The translations under genes and the position numbers were made by a program. A stretch of 64,000 nucleotides of DNA, taken from assembly GCF_014641735.1 (NCBI RefSeq), contig NZ_BMIH01000001.1:645001-709000 (forward strand). The letters run 5' to 3'. Numbering within the stretch: the stretch's first letter is position 1; the number at the start of each line of letters is the position of its first letter. This DNA comes from Sphingomonas metalli (GTDB taxonomy: Bacteria; Pseudomonadota; Alphaproteobacteria; Sphingomonadales; Sphingomonadaceae). This document shows, in pieces, positions 55,748 to 64,000 of this stretch. The notes beneath the pieces were generated by a model, which saw only the letters and a list, made by a program, of their open reading frames with translations, did no database searches and had not been told where the DNA came from.

Positions 55748-55893
55748 AGATCCTCCCCGCTCCGCGGGGAGGGGGACCGCCGGGCGCAGCCCGGTGGTGG
55801 AGGGGGAGCGCCACAGGCGCTGCACTCGCGGCCATCCCCCCTCCACCACGACCTTCGGTCGCGGTCCCCCTCCCCACCTTGTGGGGAGGATCT
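55748..55893. repeat. Family D paired palindromic repeat
   Basis: AGATCCTCCCCGCTCCGCGG at the left and CCCCACCTTGTGGGGAGGAT at the right, each a terminal hairpin, with inner arms GGGGGACCGCCGGGCGCAGC and GACCTTCGGTCGCGGTCCCC. It lies between dapD and glpX, and here neither end is close enough to a start to act as a ribosome-binding site. Confidence 0.85.
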
Positions 55894-55895
55894 AT

Positions 55896-56723
55896 TCAAT
55901 CCCGCAGCAGCTCGTTGATGCTGGTCTTCGACCGCGTCTGCGCGTCGACGCGTTTGACGATCACCGCGCAGTACAGCGCCGGCTTGCCCTCACCGCCGCC
56001 GGTCGAGCCCGGCACCACCACGCTGTAGGGCGGCACGTGCCCGCGGAAGACCTCGCCGGTCTCGCGATCGATGATCTTGGTCGACGCGCCCAGATACACG
56101 CCCATCGACAGCACCGCGCCCTCGCCGACGCGCACGCCCTCCGCCACCTCGGCCCGCGCACCGATGAACGCGCCGTCGCCGATGATGACCGGGTCCGCCT
56201 GCAACGGCTCCAGCACCCCGCCGATGCCGGCCCCGCCGGAGAGATGGACGTTCTTCCCGATCTGCGCGCAGCTGCCGACCGTCGCCCAGGTGTCGACCAT
56301 CGTCCCCTCGCCGACATGGGCCCCGATATTGACGAAGCTCGGCATCAGGATCGCGCCCTTGCCGATGAACGCCCCGCGCCGCACGACGCTGCCCGGCACC
56401 GCGCGGAAGCCGGCGGCGCGGAACGCGTCCTCGCTCCAGCCGGCGAATTTGGACGGCACCTTGTCGAACCAGTGGCCGCCGCCCGGACCATTGTCGATCA
56501 GGGCATTGTCGTTGAGGCGGAAGGACAGCAGCACCGCCTTTTTCAGCCACTGGTTGACGCGCCAGCCCTCGCCGTCCGGCTCGGCCACCCGCGCCTCGCC
56601 GGCGTCGAGCAGCGCCAGCGCGCGGTCGACGGCGTCGCGCACCGCGCCTCGCGTATCGAAGGACAGGCTCGCCCGGTCTTCCCAGGCGGCATCGATGGTC
56701 GCGGCGAGGTCGGTGGTGGTCAT
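55896..56723 (-). CDS. dapD: Tetrahydrodipicolinate N-succinyltransferase
   Basis: Lysine and diaminopimelate pathway enzyme using succinyl-CoA. The 275-residue protein has an N-terminal helical domain and a left-handed beta-helix made of hexapeptide repeats ([40 protein letters not shown]), ending with the typical [20 protein letters not shown]. Family markers [20 protein letters not shown] confirm DapD. ATG 56723 overlaps the stop of the HAD phosphatase gene upstream (ATGA). It ends three bases from the repeat at 55748. Confidence 0.96.
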   Translation of the reverse strand: MTTTDLAATIDAAWEDRASLSFDTRGAVRDAVDRALALLDAGEARVAEPDGEGWRVNQWLKKAVLLSFRLNDNALIDNGPGGGHWFDKVPSKFAGWSEDAFRAAGFRAVPGSVVRRGAFIGKGAILMPSFVNIGAHVGEGTMVDTWATVGSCAQIGKNVHLSGGAGIGGVLEPLQADPVIIGDGAFIGARAEVAEGVRVGEGAVLSMGVYLGASTKIIDRETGEVFRGHVPPYSVVVPGSTGGGEGKPALYCAVIVKRVDAQTRSKTSINELLRD

Positions 56724-57385
56724 ACGGTCTCCCAGATCGATTCGAGCCACGGCGCAAGGTCGCGCACATGGAAATCCACATAGTCGCGGGTCGTGTCGGG
56801 ATCCTGTTCGGACCCGTTGTCGACCCAGACGGTCGTCATGCCGATCGCCTTGGCGGGCTTCAGGTTGCGCGCCATGTCCTCGACGAACAGCGCCCGCATG
56901 GGGTCGATGCCGAAGGCGCGGCACAGCCCGTCATAGGCGGCGGGATGCGGCTTGGGCACCAGGTCCATCGCATGGATGTCGTGCACCGCCTCGAAGCTGC
57001 CGCCCAGCCCCAGCCGGTCGAGCACCTTCAGCGCATAGGGCTTGTCGCCATTGGTGAAGACCAGCTTGCGTCCCGGCAGCCGCGCGATCGCGGCGGCCAG
57101 CGGCGCATCCTCCTCCAGCACGTCCATCTCGATATCGTGGACATAGGCCAGGAACGCCTGCGGATCGACGTCATGCTCGGCCATCAGCCCCGCCAGCGTC
57201 GTGCCATGGCCGATGAAATAGGCCTTCTGCACCCGATGCGCCTCCTGCGCATCGACGCCCAGCAGGTCGGCGATATAGGCGGTCATCCGCGCATCGATTC
57301 GCGCGAACAGATTGGCCCGCGCCGGGTAGAGCGTGTTGTCCAGATCGAAGATCCAGGTGTCGATATGGGCCAGGCGCGCGATCAT
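56720..57385 (-). CDS. HAD family pyrimidine 5-nucleotidase
   Basis: A 221-residue HAD phosphatase of the pyrimidine 5-nucleotidase group (SDT1/PHM8-like). Motif I is [11 protein letters not shown] (residues 11-21), motif [16 protein letters not shown], motif III lysine in [10 protein letters not shown], and motif [22 protein letters not shown]. Cytoplasmic. It is often found next to dapD in alphaproteobacteria; here the two are translationally coupled. The physiological substrate is probably UMP/CMP or a related metabolite. Confidence 0.9.
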   Translation of the reverse strand: MIARLAHIDTWIFDLDNTLYPARANLFARIDARMTAYIADLLGVDAQEAHRVQKAYFIGHGTTLAGLMAEHDVDPQAFLAYVHDIEMDVLEEDAPLAAAIARLPGRKLVFTNGDKPYALKVLDRLGLGGSFEAVHDIHAMDLVPKPHPAAYDGLCRAFGIDPMRALFVEDMARNLKPAKAIGMTTVWVDNGSEQDPDTTRDYVDFHVRDLAPWLESIWETV

Positions 57386-57502
57386 CGGCCGCGGGCTGTA
57401 GGATGCGGCGCGCGCACGGGCAACGGGGCTTGCGCAAGCCCGCTTGGGTCCGCGGCGATTTGACGCTAAACCCGGCCTAAAGGGTGGATGAGTAGCGCGT
57501 AG

Positions 57503-59830
57503 ATGACAGCGGTTCCTTTCTCACGCACGCTGCTGCGCGGCGCGGCCTTCACCCTTCCGCTGATCCTCATGGCCTGCGGCGGCAGCGGCGGCGGCGGGGT
57601 CAACAGCACGCCCGTGCCCACGCCGACGCCCACCCCGCCCGCGGCCCAGATCCCGGAACCGGTCGCCACCCCGGCGCCCGCCCCCACCCCCGCGCCGACC
57701 CCCGCGCCGACGCCCTCGACAAACTACGACACCACCGAATATCGCGCGACGGTGGGCGCGGTGTCGATGAACGCGCTGGCCGCCTATAATCGCGGCGCGA
57801 CCGGCAACGGCATCCGGATCGGCATCATCGACACCGGCATCGACCAGCAGAGCGAGGAGTTCACCGGCCGCGTCTCGTCCGCCTCGCAGGACGTGGCCGG
57901 CAATACCGGCTATGACGACGAGGACGGCCACGGCACCGCGGTCGCCTTCACCGCCGCCGGGCGGCGCAACGGCGCGGGAAGCCACGGCGTCGCCTTCGAC
58001 GCTACGGTGATCGCCCTGCGCGCCGATCGTCCCGGCAGCTGCGCGACCGAGACCGCGAGCGACCCGGACAGCGGGTGCAAGTTCGGGTCCGACGCGATCG
58101 CCCGCGGCGTCGATGCCGCGCGCGTGGCCGGCGCGCGGGTGATCAACATGTCGCTCGGCGGCACCGCCATGCCGCTGCAGCTCCAGAACGCGATCGCCCG
58201 CGCCACCGCGGCGGGAATCGTGATCGTCATCTCGGCCGGCAACGACGCGGCCGAGAACCCCGACAGCTTCGCGGCAGTGGCGACCAATACCGCGGTCTCG
58301 CGCGGGCTGGTGGTGATCGCCGGCTCGGTCGGCAGCGGCGATGCGATCTCCTCGTTCAGCGACCGGGCGGGCAACGCCGCCGCCTACTTCCTGACGGCGG
58401 TCGGCGAGCGGGTGCGCGCGCCCGACGAGAACAACACGCCCTATCTCTGGTCGGGCACCTCCTTCGCGGCGCCGCAGATATCGGGCGCGGTGGCGCTGCT
58501 GGCGCAGGCCTTTCCCAACCTGTCGGGCGCGCAGATCGTCGACCTGCTCTTCCGAACCGCCCGCGATGCGGGCGCGGCGGGCGTCGACGGCGTCTACGGC
58601 AATGGCGTGCTCGACATCACCCGCGCCTTCCAGCCGGTCGGCACGATGCGCGCCGCGGGCAGCGATGCGACCATATCCGCGATCACCAACGCGACGCTGT
58701 CGGCGCCGATGGGCGATGCGCGCAGCAGCGGCCTCGGCGCCGTCATCCTCGATGGCTATGACCGCGCCTTCGCGATCGATCTCGCCACCACCATCGCCCG
58801 CGCCCGGCCGACGCCGATGCTGGCCGGCGCACTGCGCATGGGCGCGCGGCAGGTCGGCATGGCGACCGGCGACACCAGCGTCTCGGTCACTCTTGCCCCG
58901 CGAGACGGCCGGCTCGACACCGAACCGACCCGGCTCAGCATGGCGCAGGGCCAGGCCGCGCGGGCGATCGCCGGCATGGTGACCCAGCGGCTGGGCAGCA
59001 GCCTGTCCTTCGGCCTCGGCTTCGCGCAGGGCTCCGGCGCGCTCACGGCGCAGCTCGCCGGCCGCCGCGATCCCGCCTTCCTGATCGCCGATCCACGCGG
59101 CAACGGCTTCGTCTCCTCGGCCCGCGGCGCGGGCGCGATCCGGCAACAGTTCGGCGCGACGGGCGTAACGATGGCGGTCGAGGACGGCGCGATCCTGCAC
59201 CGGATCGGCGACCCGCTCCGCCGCGACGCACGCTTCACCCGCATGGCGATGACGCTCGACCGCCGCATCGGCGCGCTCGGCCTGTGGCTGTCGGGCGAAC
59301 GGCTGGCGGAGCAGGACACGGTGCTCGGCGCCAGCTTCGGCAGCGGCCTCGGCGCGGCGCGCGCGACCAGCTGGTTCGCGGTCGGCGAGGCGCGGCTCGA
59401 TGCCGGCGATGGCTGGTCGCTCGGCGGCAGCTGGCGGCGCGGCTGGACGACGGCGCAGGTTCGCGCCGGCCTGAACGGCACCGGGCTGATCCGCACCAGC
59501 GCCTTCGCCGTCGATCTCGGCAAGGACGGGATCTTCGGCGGCGACGGTTTCGGTCTGCGCCTCGCCCAGCCGCTGCGCGTCGCCGCCGGCGGCCTCGACC
59601 TCGCCCTGCCGACGCTGTGGGACTATGATCGCCGCGCCGTCGCGCAGTGGACGACCCAGCGCCTCAACCTCGCACCCGACGGCCGCGAGCTGGATGTCGA
59701 GGCCCGCTATGCCCGCCCGCTCTGGCTGGGCACGGTCCAGACCAATCTCTACTGGCGGCGCGATCCCGGCAACGTCCAGGCGCTGCCGGACGATTACGGC
59801 ATGGCCTTGAGGTGGTCGCTGGGCTTTTGA
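57503..59830 (+). CDS. Subtilisin-like S8 protease with lipobox and C-terminal barrel-like region
   Basis: A 775-residue secreted serine protease. The signal sequence ends in LILMAC, a lipobox with the cysteine at 25, followed by GGSGGGG and a Pro/Thr/Ala-rich linker (35-72). The S8 domain carries Asp110 (IGIIDTGID), His143 (DGHGTAVAF) and Ser320 (SGTSFAAPQ), with the oxyanion Asn in SAGNDAAEN. Residues about 385-775 are beta-strand-like with alternating hydrophobic patterns and end with Phe (MALRWSLGF), as in autotransporter barrels. A combined lipoprotein and barrel is unusual; see findings. Confidence 0.9.
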   Translation: MTAVPFSRTLLRGAAFTLPLILMACGGSGGGGVNSTPVPTPTPTPPAAQIPEPVATPAPAPTPAPTPAPTPSTNYDTTEYRATVGAVSMNALAAYNRGATGNGIRIGIIDTGIDQQSEEFTGRVSSASQDVAGNTGYDDEDGHGTAVAFTAAGRRNGAGSHGVAFDATVIALRADRPGSCATETASDPDSGCKFGSDAIARGVDAARVAGARVINMSLGGTAMPLQLQNAIARATAAGIVIVISAGNDAAENPDSFAAVATNTAVSRGLVVIAGSVGSGDAISSFSDRAGNAAAYFLTAVGERVRAPDENNTPYLWSGTSFAAPQISGAVALLAQAFPNLSGAQIVDLLFRTARDAGAAGVDGVYGNGVLDITRAFQPVGTMRAAGSDATISAITNATLSAPMGDARSSGLGAVILDGYDRAFAIDLATTIARARPTPMLAGALRMGARQVGMATGDTSVSVTLAPRDGRLDTEPTRLSMAQGQAARAIAGMVTQRLGSSLSFGLGFAQGSGALTAQLAGRRDPAFLIADPRGNGFVSSARGAGAIRQQFGATGVTMAVEDGAILHRIGDPLRRDARFTRMAMTLDRRIGALGLWLSGERLAEQDTVLGASFGSGLGAARATSWFAVGEARLDAGDGWSLGGSWRRGWTTAQVRAGLNGTGLIRTSAFAVDLGKDGIFGGDGFGLRLAQPLRVAAGGLDLALPTLWDYDRRAVAQWTTQRLNLAPDGRELDVEARYARPLWLGTVQTNLYWRRDPGNVQALPDDYGMALRWSLGF

Positions 59831-59851
59831 GGGCTCGGTTTCGATGCAACT

Positions 59852-59951
59852 TCTCCCCTCCCCTTCAGGGGAGGGCCGGGGGTGGGGCGCTTCCACAAGC
59901 GAGGCGTTGACGGACACGCCCCACCCCAACCCCTCCCCTGAAGGGGAGGGG
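59852..59951. repeat. Family E paired palindromic repeat
   Basis: CTCCCCTCCCCTTCAGGGGA and the inverted arm CCCCTCCCCTGAAGGGGAGG, with inner CCGGGGGTGGGGCG and CGCCCCACCCC. The pattern resembles family D but the sequence differs. It lies between the S8 protease gene and the LLM oxidoreductase gene. Confidence 0.8.
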
Positions 59952-60023
59952 CTCGACCGCCGACACCACCCCCAAGTTTTCCTTCACTGGCGCGTCCCCG
60001 GTCCCGCCCCCATCTCCGTTGGC

Positions 60024-61019
60024 ATGACCCGTCTTTCCTTTCTCGATCTCGTCCCCGTGGTGGAGGGCGGCAGCGTCGCCCAGGCGCTGGCCCGCGCCGC
60101 GGACCTCGCCGCCCATGCGGAGCGGGTGGGCTTCTCCCGCTACTGGGTGGCCGAGCATCACGGCATGACCGGCATTGCCTCCGCCGCGACCGCGGTGGTG
60201 ATCGCGCATGTCGCCGCCGCGACGCGCACGATCCGCGTCGGTGCGGGTGGCATCATGCTGCCCAACCACGCCCCGCTGGTGATCGCCGAGCAGTTCGGCA
60301 CGCTCGACGCCCTGTATCCGGGCCGCGTCGACCTGGGCCTCGGCCGGGCGCCGGGCAGCGACCAGCGCGTCGCCCGCGCGCTGCGCCGCCTGCTCGACAC
60401 CGATCCCAACGCCTTCCCGCAGGACGTGATGGAGCTGCAGTCCTATTTTGCGGGAGAGGCCGCCGGCGGCATCGTAGCGACGCCCGGCGCGGGCGCGAAG
60501 CCGGAGCTGTGGATCCTCGGCTCCAGCCTCTACGGCGCGCAGGTCGCTGCCGCGCTCGGTCTGCCCTATGCCTTCGCCTCGCATTTCGCGCCCGACGCGC
60601 TCGACCAGGCGCTCGACGTCTATCGTAGCCATTTCCGCCCATCGGCGGTGCTCGACAAGCCCTATGCCATGGCCGGCTTCAACGTCTTCGCCGCGGACAC
60701 CGATGCGGAGGCGGAACTGCTCGCCTCCTCCCAGCAACAGTCGTTCGTCGCGCTGCGCACCGGCAATCCGCGCCAGCTCCCCCCGCCCGTGCCGGGCTAC
60801 CGCGCCTCGCTCGGACCGCAGGGTGCCGCGATCCTCGACCATGTCCTGTCCTGCTCGGCGATCGGCAGCCCCGACACGGTGGCGCGCGGCATCGACGCCT
60901 TCGTCCGTCGCACGGGCGTCGACGAGGTCATGGTCACGAGCGCGATCTACGATCAGGAGGCGCGCAAGCGCAGCCTGACGCTGACGATGGAGGCGGTGCG
61001 CGCGCCGGTCGCCGCCTAG
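60024..61019 (+). CDS. Luciferase-like monooxygenase (LLM) family FMN oxidoreductase
   Basis: A 331-residue bacterial luciferase-like flavin-dependent oxidoreductase of the MsnO8-type. Markers are [20 protein letters not shown] at the start, [40 protein letters not shown] and [14 protein letters not shown]. The fold uses reduced flavin and oxygen; the substrate is unknown. The start ATG 60024 is chosen because upstream codons in the open frame come from the family E repeat. Confidence 0.9.
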   Translation: MTRLSFLDLVPVVEGGSVAQALARAADLAAHAERVGFSRYWVAEHHGMTGIASAATAVVIAHVAAATRTIRVGAGGIMLPNHAPLVIAEQFGTLDALYPGRVDLGLGRAPGSDQRVARALRRLLDTDPNAFPQDVMELQSYFAGEAAGGIVATPGAGAKPELWILGSSLYGAQVAAALGLPYAFASHFAPDALDQALDVYRSHFRPSAVLDKPYAMAGFNVFAADTDAEAELLASSQQQSFVALRTGNPRQLPPPVPGYRASLGPQGAAILDHVLSCSAIGSPDTVARGIDAFVRRTGVDEVMVTSAIYDQEARKRSLTLTMEAVRAPVAA

Positions 61020-61027
61020 TCCACTCC

Positions 61028-61108
61028 CGTCATCCCGGCGTAGGCCGGGATCTGTCTCGATCGTGAGTAATTCATTCGCGAGAGGCCCCAGCCTGCGCTG
61101 GGGCGACG
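61028..61108. repeat. Family A paired palindromic repeat
   Basis: CGTCATCCCGGCGTAGGCCG at the left and CCCCAGCCTGCGCTGGGGCG then ACG at the right, inverted. It lies between the convergent LLM gene and the sensor kinase gene. Confidence 0.85.
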
Positions 61109-61182
61109 AACCGCGAGTGAACGGTCATCCCGACGCAGCCCCCAATGCTTCGCGATCGCAGGCCGGGCGCTTCTCCGCGGCT

Positions 61183-62709
61183 CTATCCCGCGACCGGCAG
61201 CCTCAGCCGCACCAGCAGCCCGCCGAGATCCTCGCTCTCCTCGAGCGACACCGTACCCTCGTAGATCTCCGCCACGTCGCGCACGATGGCGAGGCCCAGC
61301 CCGGTACCAGGCTTGCCGGTGTCGAGCCGCACCCCGCGGTCGAAGATCCGCACCCGATCGGCTTCCGGAATCCCGGTGCCGTCGTCCTCCACCATGATCT
61401 CGACGAAGCCGGCCTGCGACGAGACGGTGACGAAGACGCTGCCCCCGCCATATTTCGCCGCATTCTCGATCAGGTTGCCGAGCATCTCGTCGAGATCCTG
61501 CCGCTCGACATGGACCGACAGATCCTTGGGGCCGGTCACGTCGATGCGGACATGGCGATAGAGGCGGCCGACCGCACGCTCGACCGACTCGAGGCTCGGC
61601 CACACCTCCGCCCGGCTGTGCGCCGATCCGCGCCGCCCGACCGCCCGCGCGCGGGCGAGATGATGGTCGACCTGGCGCCGCATCGTCCGCGCCTCGCGGA
61701 TCACCGTGTCGGCCAGATCGTCGGCCTGCGCGGTCGCCGCGTTCATGATCACGGTCAGCGGCGTCTTCAGCGCATGGGCGAGGTTGCCGGCGTGCCGTCG
61801 CGCCTCCTCCGCCTGCTTCTCGTTATGCTCGACCAGCGCGTTGAGCTCGTCCACCATCGGCCGCACCTCGTCGGGCATCGCGGTCGAGACGCGCGTCGAC
61901 TGGCCCGCCCGCATCCGCGCGATCTCCGCCCGCACCCGGCGCAGCGGCCACAGGCCGTAGAAGGTCTGGAGCGCGGCCAGCGCGATCAGGCCGAGCGCGA
62001 GCAGCGCGAAGGAGCGGACGAGCGTCCGCCGCAGCACCGCGATCTGCCCGTCCAGCCCGTCGCGGCTCTGCGCGACCTGGAAGCGCCAGCGCACCGGCGA
62101 TCCGGGCAGCCGCACGTCGCGCTCGACGATGCGCAGCTTCTCGCCGGGAAACTGGTTGCTGTCATAGGCATGGACCGCGCGGTCGGAATGGGCGGTGCCA
62201 TAGGCGAGCCGCCGGTCCCAGAGCGAGCGCGACGGGAACGGCTCGCGGCCGGGCGCCGAGACCTGCCAGTAGAGGCCGGAATTGGGCTCGAGGAACTGCT
62301 GGTCGGCCGCCTCTCGGGTAAAGATCACCTCGCCCTCCGGCGCGATCTCGGCCGACAGGATCAGTGCCTTCATGACATATTCGAGCTGGTCGTCGAAGTT
62401 GCGCGTCACCGCGTCCTTCAGCACCTTGTCGAGCGCGAAGCCGCCGCCGAGGAGCAGCACCCCGATCCAGCCCGCCGCGATCAGGATCATGCGACGCGAC
62501 AGCGATCCCGTCGAATGGCCCGACAGCCGATAGGCGCGTGTCTCCGTCACCACCCGGCCCAGCGCCCAGGCCAGCATCAGCCCGCCCGCCAGCATCAGGA
62601 ACGAACCGGCCAGCCACACGCCCTGCATCGCCTGCACCCCGCCAAAGGCGAGCAGGGCCATACCCGCCAGCGCCACGAGGGCGCCGAAGCCGCGGCGGGT
62701 GACGGTCAT
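61183..62709 (-). CDS. Sensor histidine kinase (PhoQ/EnvZ-like)
   Basis: A 508-residue membrane kinase. Hydrophobic segments lie near residues 7-27, 32-50, 73-98 and 230-250; the last two flank a periplasmic sensor of about 130 residues. A HAMP-like region, then the H-box NLAHALKTPLTVIMNAA with the phosphorylated histidine, N-box NLIENAAKYGG, G1 VEDDGTGIPEAD and G2 GTGLGLAIVRD follow. The first two segments are an extra hairpin before the normal kinase start. It lies 25 bases after its response regulator. Signal unknown. Confidence 0.92.
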   Translation of the reverse strand: MTVTRRGFGALVALAGMALLAFGGVQAMQGVWLAGSFLMLAGGLMLAWALGRVVTETRAYRLSGHSTGSLSRRMILIAAGWIGVLLLGGGFALDKVLKDAVTRNFDDQLEYVMKALILSAEIAPEGEVIFTREAADQQFLEPNSGLYWQVSAPGREPFPSRSLWDRRLAYGTAHSDRAVHAYDSNQFPGEKLRIVERDVRLPGSPVRWRFQVAQSRDGLDGQIAVLRRTLVRSFALLALGLIALAALQTFYGLWPLRRVRAEIARMRAGQSTRVSTAMPDEVRPMVDELNALVEHNEKQAEEARRHAGNLAHALKTPLTVIMNAATAQADDLADTVIREARTMRRQVDHHLARARAVGRRGSAHSRAEVWPSLESVERAVGRLYRHVRIDVTGPKDLSVHVERQDLDEMLGNLIENAAKYGGGSVFVTVSSQAGFVEIMVEDDGTGIPEADRVRIFDRGVRLDTGKPGTGLGLAIVRDVAEIYEGTVSLEESEDLGGLLVRLRLPVAG

Positions 62710-62734
62710 CGCTGTGTCGGCCGCAGCCGCCCGT

Positions 62735-63400
62735 TCACGCCGCCGGATCCTCCAGGCTATAGCCCAGGCCGCGGATGGTGGTGATCACGTCCTGCCCCAG
62801 CTTCTTGCGGATGCGCGTCACGAACACCTCGATCGTGTTCGAATCCCGGTCGAAATCCTGGTCGTAGATATGTTCGATCAGCTCGGTGCGGCTCACCACC
62901 TTGCCCTTGTGGTGCAGAAGATAGCTGAGCAGCTTGTATTCCTGCGCGGTCAGCTTCACCGGCTCGCCCGCCTTGGTGACCTTGCCCGAGCGCGTGTCGA
63001 GCCGCACGTCCCCGGCGGTCAGCTCCGACGAGGCATTGCCGGAGGCGCGGCGGATCAGCGCGCGCAGCCGGGCGATCAGCTCCTCGGTCTGGAAGGGCTT
63101 GGCGACATAGTCGTCCGCGCCCGCGTCGAGCCCCGCCACCTTGTCCGACCAGCTGTCGCGCGCGGTCAGCACCAGCACGGGCGTGGTGCGGCCTTCCTTG
63201 CGCCAGCGGTCGAGCACGGTCAGCCCGTCCACCTCGGGCAGGCCCAGGTCGAGCACGATCGCGTCATAGCTTTCGGTGGAGCCGAGATAATGCCCCTCCT
63301 CGCCATCGGTGGCGAGATCGATGGCATAGCCCGCCCCCTCCAGCGTGTTGCGCAGCTGCTGGCCCAGATTGGGTTCGTCCTCGACGATCAGTACGCGCAT
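62735..63400 (-). CDS. OmpR/PhoP-family response regulator
   Basis: A 221-residue DNA-binding regulator. The receiver domain has acidic residues in VLIVEDEPNLG, the phosphorylated aspartate in AIVLDLGLPEVDG (about residue 51), the Thr in VLVLTARD and the lysine in VAKPFQTEE. The C-terminal winged helix contains LTAQEYKLLSYLLHHKGKVV and SNTIEVFVTRIRKKLG. It is PhoP/QseB-like and likely controls envelope genes together with the kinase just downstream; targets are not visible. Confidence 0.95.
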   Translation of the reverse strand: MRVLIVEDEPNLGQQLRNTLEGAGYAIDLATDGEEGHYLGSTESYDAIVLDLGLPEVDGLTVLDRWRKEGRTTPVLVLTARDSWSDKVAGLDAGADDYVAKPFQTEELIARLRALIRRASGNASSELTAGDVRLDTRSGKVTKAGEPVKLTAQEYKLLSYLLHHKGKVVSRTELIEHIYDQDFDRDSNTIEVFVTRIRKKLGQDVITTIRGLGYSLEDPAA

Positions 63401-63418
63401 GGTCTCTCCTCAAACCAA

Positions 63419-63458
63419 CGAAAAACGGCCGGCATCCGCTACCACGGAGCCGGCCGGT
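63419..63458 (-). terminator. Rho-independent terminator of the PEP-CTERM gene
   Basis: On the minus strand CGGCCGGC pairs with GCCGGCCG around a 15-base loop, then TTTTT follows. It lies 33 bases after the PEP-CTERM stop and before the response regulator start, so the two-component operon has its own promoter within or after it. Confidence 0.8.
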
Positions 63459-63490
63459 ACGGAAACGCCGCTGTCCCGCGGCTTAACGGA

Positions 63491-64000
63491 TCAGGCGAAG
63501 GCCGCCGCGCGGCGACGGCGCATCGCTCCGCCGACCAGGCCGAAGCCCAGGATCAGGAGCGCCCAGGTCGCCGGCTCCGGCACGGCCGTCACCGTCACGT
63601 CGCCCGCGGTCGCGATCAGGTCGCCGACCGAGATGAAGTAGCCGACGTCCGCCAGCGACAGCACCAGCGGCGCGTTGCTGTTGGTCAGGCCGAGCGCGAC
63701 TTCCAGCAGGGCGGCGCTGTCATCGAAAGTGACCAGCTGGTTGAGCGCCAGATCTCCGCCGACGGTGCCCAGCGATCCGTCCAGCGTGTAGGTCAGGACG
63801 CCGCCGACCGACACGGTGCCGGTTCCGCCGGTGATCCCGTACACCCGAAAGGCCTGACCGGTGTCGGCATCGACACCATCCACGCCGTCGTCGGTGAAGA
63901 ACACGCCCGACCCTTCGAGCGTCTGGTTCGATCCCGTCGTGCCCGAGAAGGAGAAGCTGAAACTGGTCGCCGCCGACGCGACCTGAGCGGTCATCGCCAT
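63491..64000 (-). CDS. PEP-CTERM sorting domain protein (cut by right edge)
   Basis: At least 169 residues of an exported protein. The N-terminal residues AMTAQVASAATSFSFSFSG look like the end of a signal peptide, so the true start probably lies beyond base 64000 although an ATG falls at the edge. The middle is beta-rich and acidic. The C-terminal tripartite sorting signal is VPEPATWALLILGFGLVGGA followed by MRRRR: the PEP motif, a membrane helix and a basic cluster, recognised by exosortase. Such proteins are usually found in exopolysaccharide or biofilm matrices. Confidence 0.88.
   Translation of the reverse strand: MAMTAQVASAATSFSFSFSGTTGSNQTLEGSGVFFTDDGVDGVDADTGQAFRVYGITGGTGTVSVGGVLTYTLDGSLGTVGGDLALNQLVTFDDSAALLEVALGLTNSNAPLVLSLADVGYFISVGDLIATAGDVTVTAVPEPATWALLILGFGLVGGAMRRRRAAAFA

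Noticed and set aside
57521..59929. Minus-strand open frame of 802 codons
   Set aside because: Antisense to the S8 protease, whose catalytic triad is intact in the plus strand.

Overview
The window is very GC-rich, gene-dense chromosomal DNA from an alphaproteobacterium, most likely a sphingomonad (Sphingomonas or a close relative). This rests on gene content and order: a cox cluster ctaC-ctaD-ctaB-ctaG-ctaE-SURF1-thrC, a complete ybgC-tolQRAB-pal operon, a PEP-CTERM protein, and many short palindromic intergenic repeats of the kind common in this group. There is no phage, plasmid origin, insertion sequence, rRNA, convincing tRNA or CRISPR. Most genes sit in tight operons joined by ATGA, GTGA or TTGA start/stop overlaps.

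Layout, left to right. 1-3.2 kb: translation genes prmC (cut by the left edge), prfA and hisS. 3.2-6.5 kb: a DUF1345 membrane protein, an M61 PDZ peptidase and pyrophosphatase. 6.7-8.7 kb: a coupled minus-strand set of AbrB-type antitoxin, PIN toxin, DMT exporter and GNAT. 8.7-11.8 kb: ispG, an isoaspartyl peptidase/asparaginase and an S1/P1 nuclease. 11.9-13.3 kb: a SPFH protein, ribbon-helix-helix and small membrane protein cassette with a tandem AT-rich operator. 13.9-18.4 kb: the Tol-Pal envelope operon. 18.6-22.2 kb: a secreted hypothetical protein, a nitronate monooxygenase-like enzyme and aspartate kinase. 22.3-28.8 kb: ubiG, then a long minus-strand operon pyrE, serine hydrolase, pdxJ, acpS, lepB, AI-2E permease and membrane protein.

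28.9-36.3 kb is the cytochrome c oxidase cluster. It is interrupted after ctaD by a chain of hairpins ending in a strong terminator and by a class I glutamine amidotransferase gene. 36.5-41.5 kb: thrC, an rRNA-type methyltransferase, ccmB-ccmA (ccmA carries an in-frame repeat insertion), a minimal zincin, pterin dehydratase and a small lipoprotein. 41.5-44.1 kb: a GDPD and a XdhC/MobA-like pair. 44.2-49.4 kb: a complete MacAB-type tripartite efflux operon with its outer membrane factor. 49.8-53.7 kb: an M48 protease, a DsbA-like oxidoreductase and a two-gene ABC-2 exporter. 54-57.4 kb: CPBP protease, glpX, dapD and a HAD nucleotidase. 57.5-61 kb: a subtilisin-like protein with both a lipobox and a C-terminal barrel-like region, and a luciferase-like monooxygenase. 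61-64 kb: a two-component system and a PEP-CTERM protein cut by the right edge.

The most distinctive signal is not one gene but several families of paired palindromic repeats (about 25 copies or copy fragments). They lie between genes and inside operons; one copy cluster is read in frame within ccmA, and the end of another family forms the Shine-Dalgarno sequence of two unrelated genes (acpS and an ABC permease). I found no clear undescribed multi-gene defence or biosynthetic system. The best candidates for something new are the repeat-derived coding and ribosome-binding sequences, the hairpin chain after ctaD, and the operator of the SPFH cassette.
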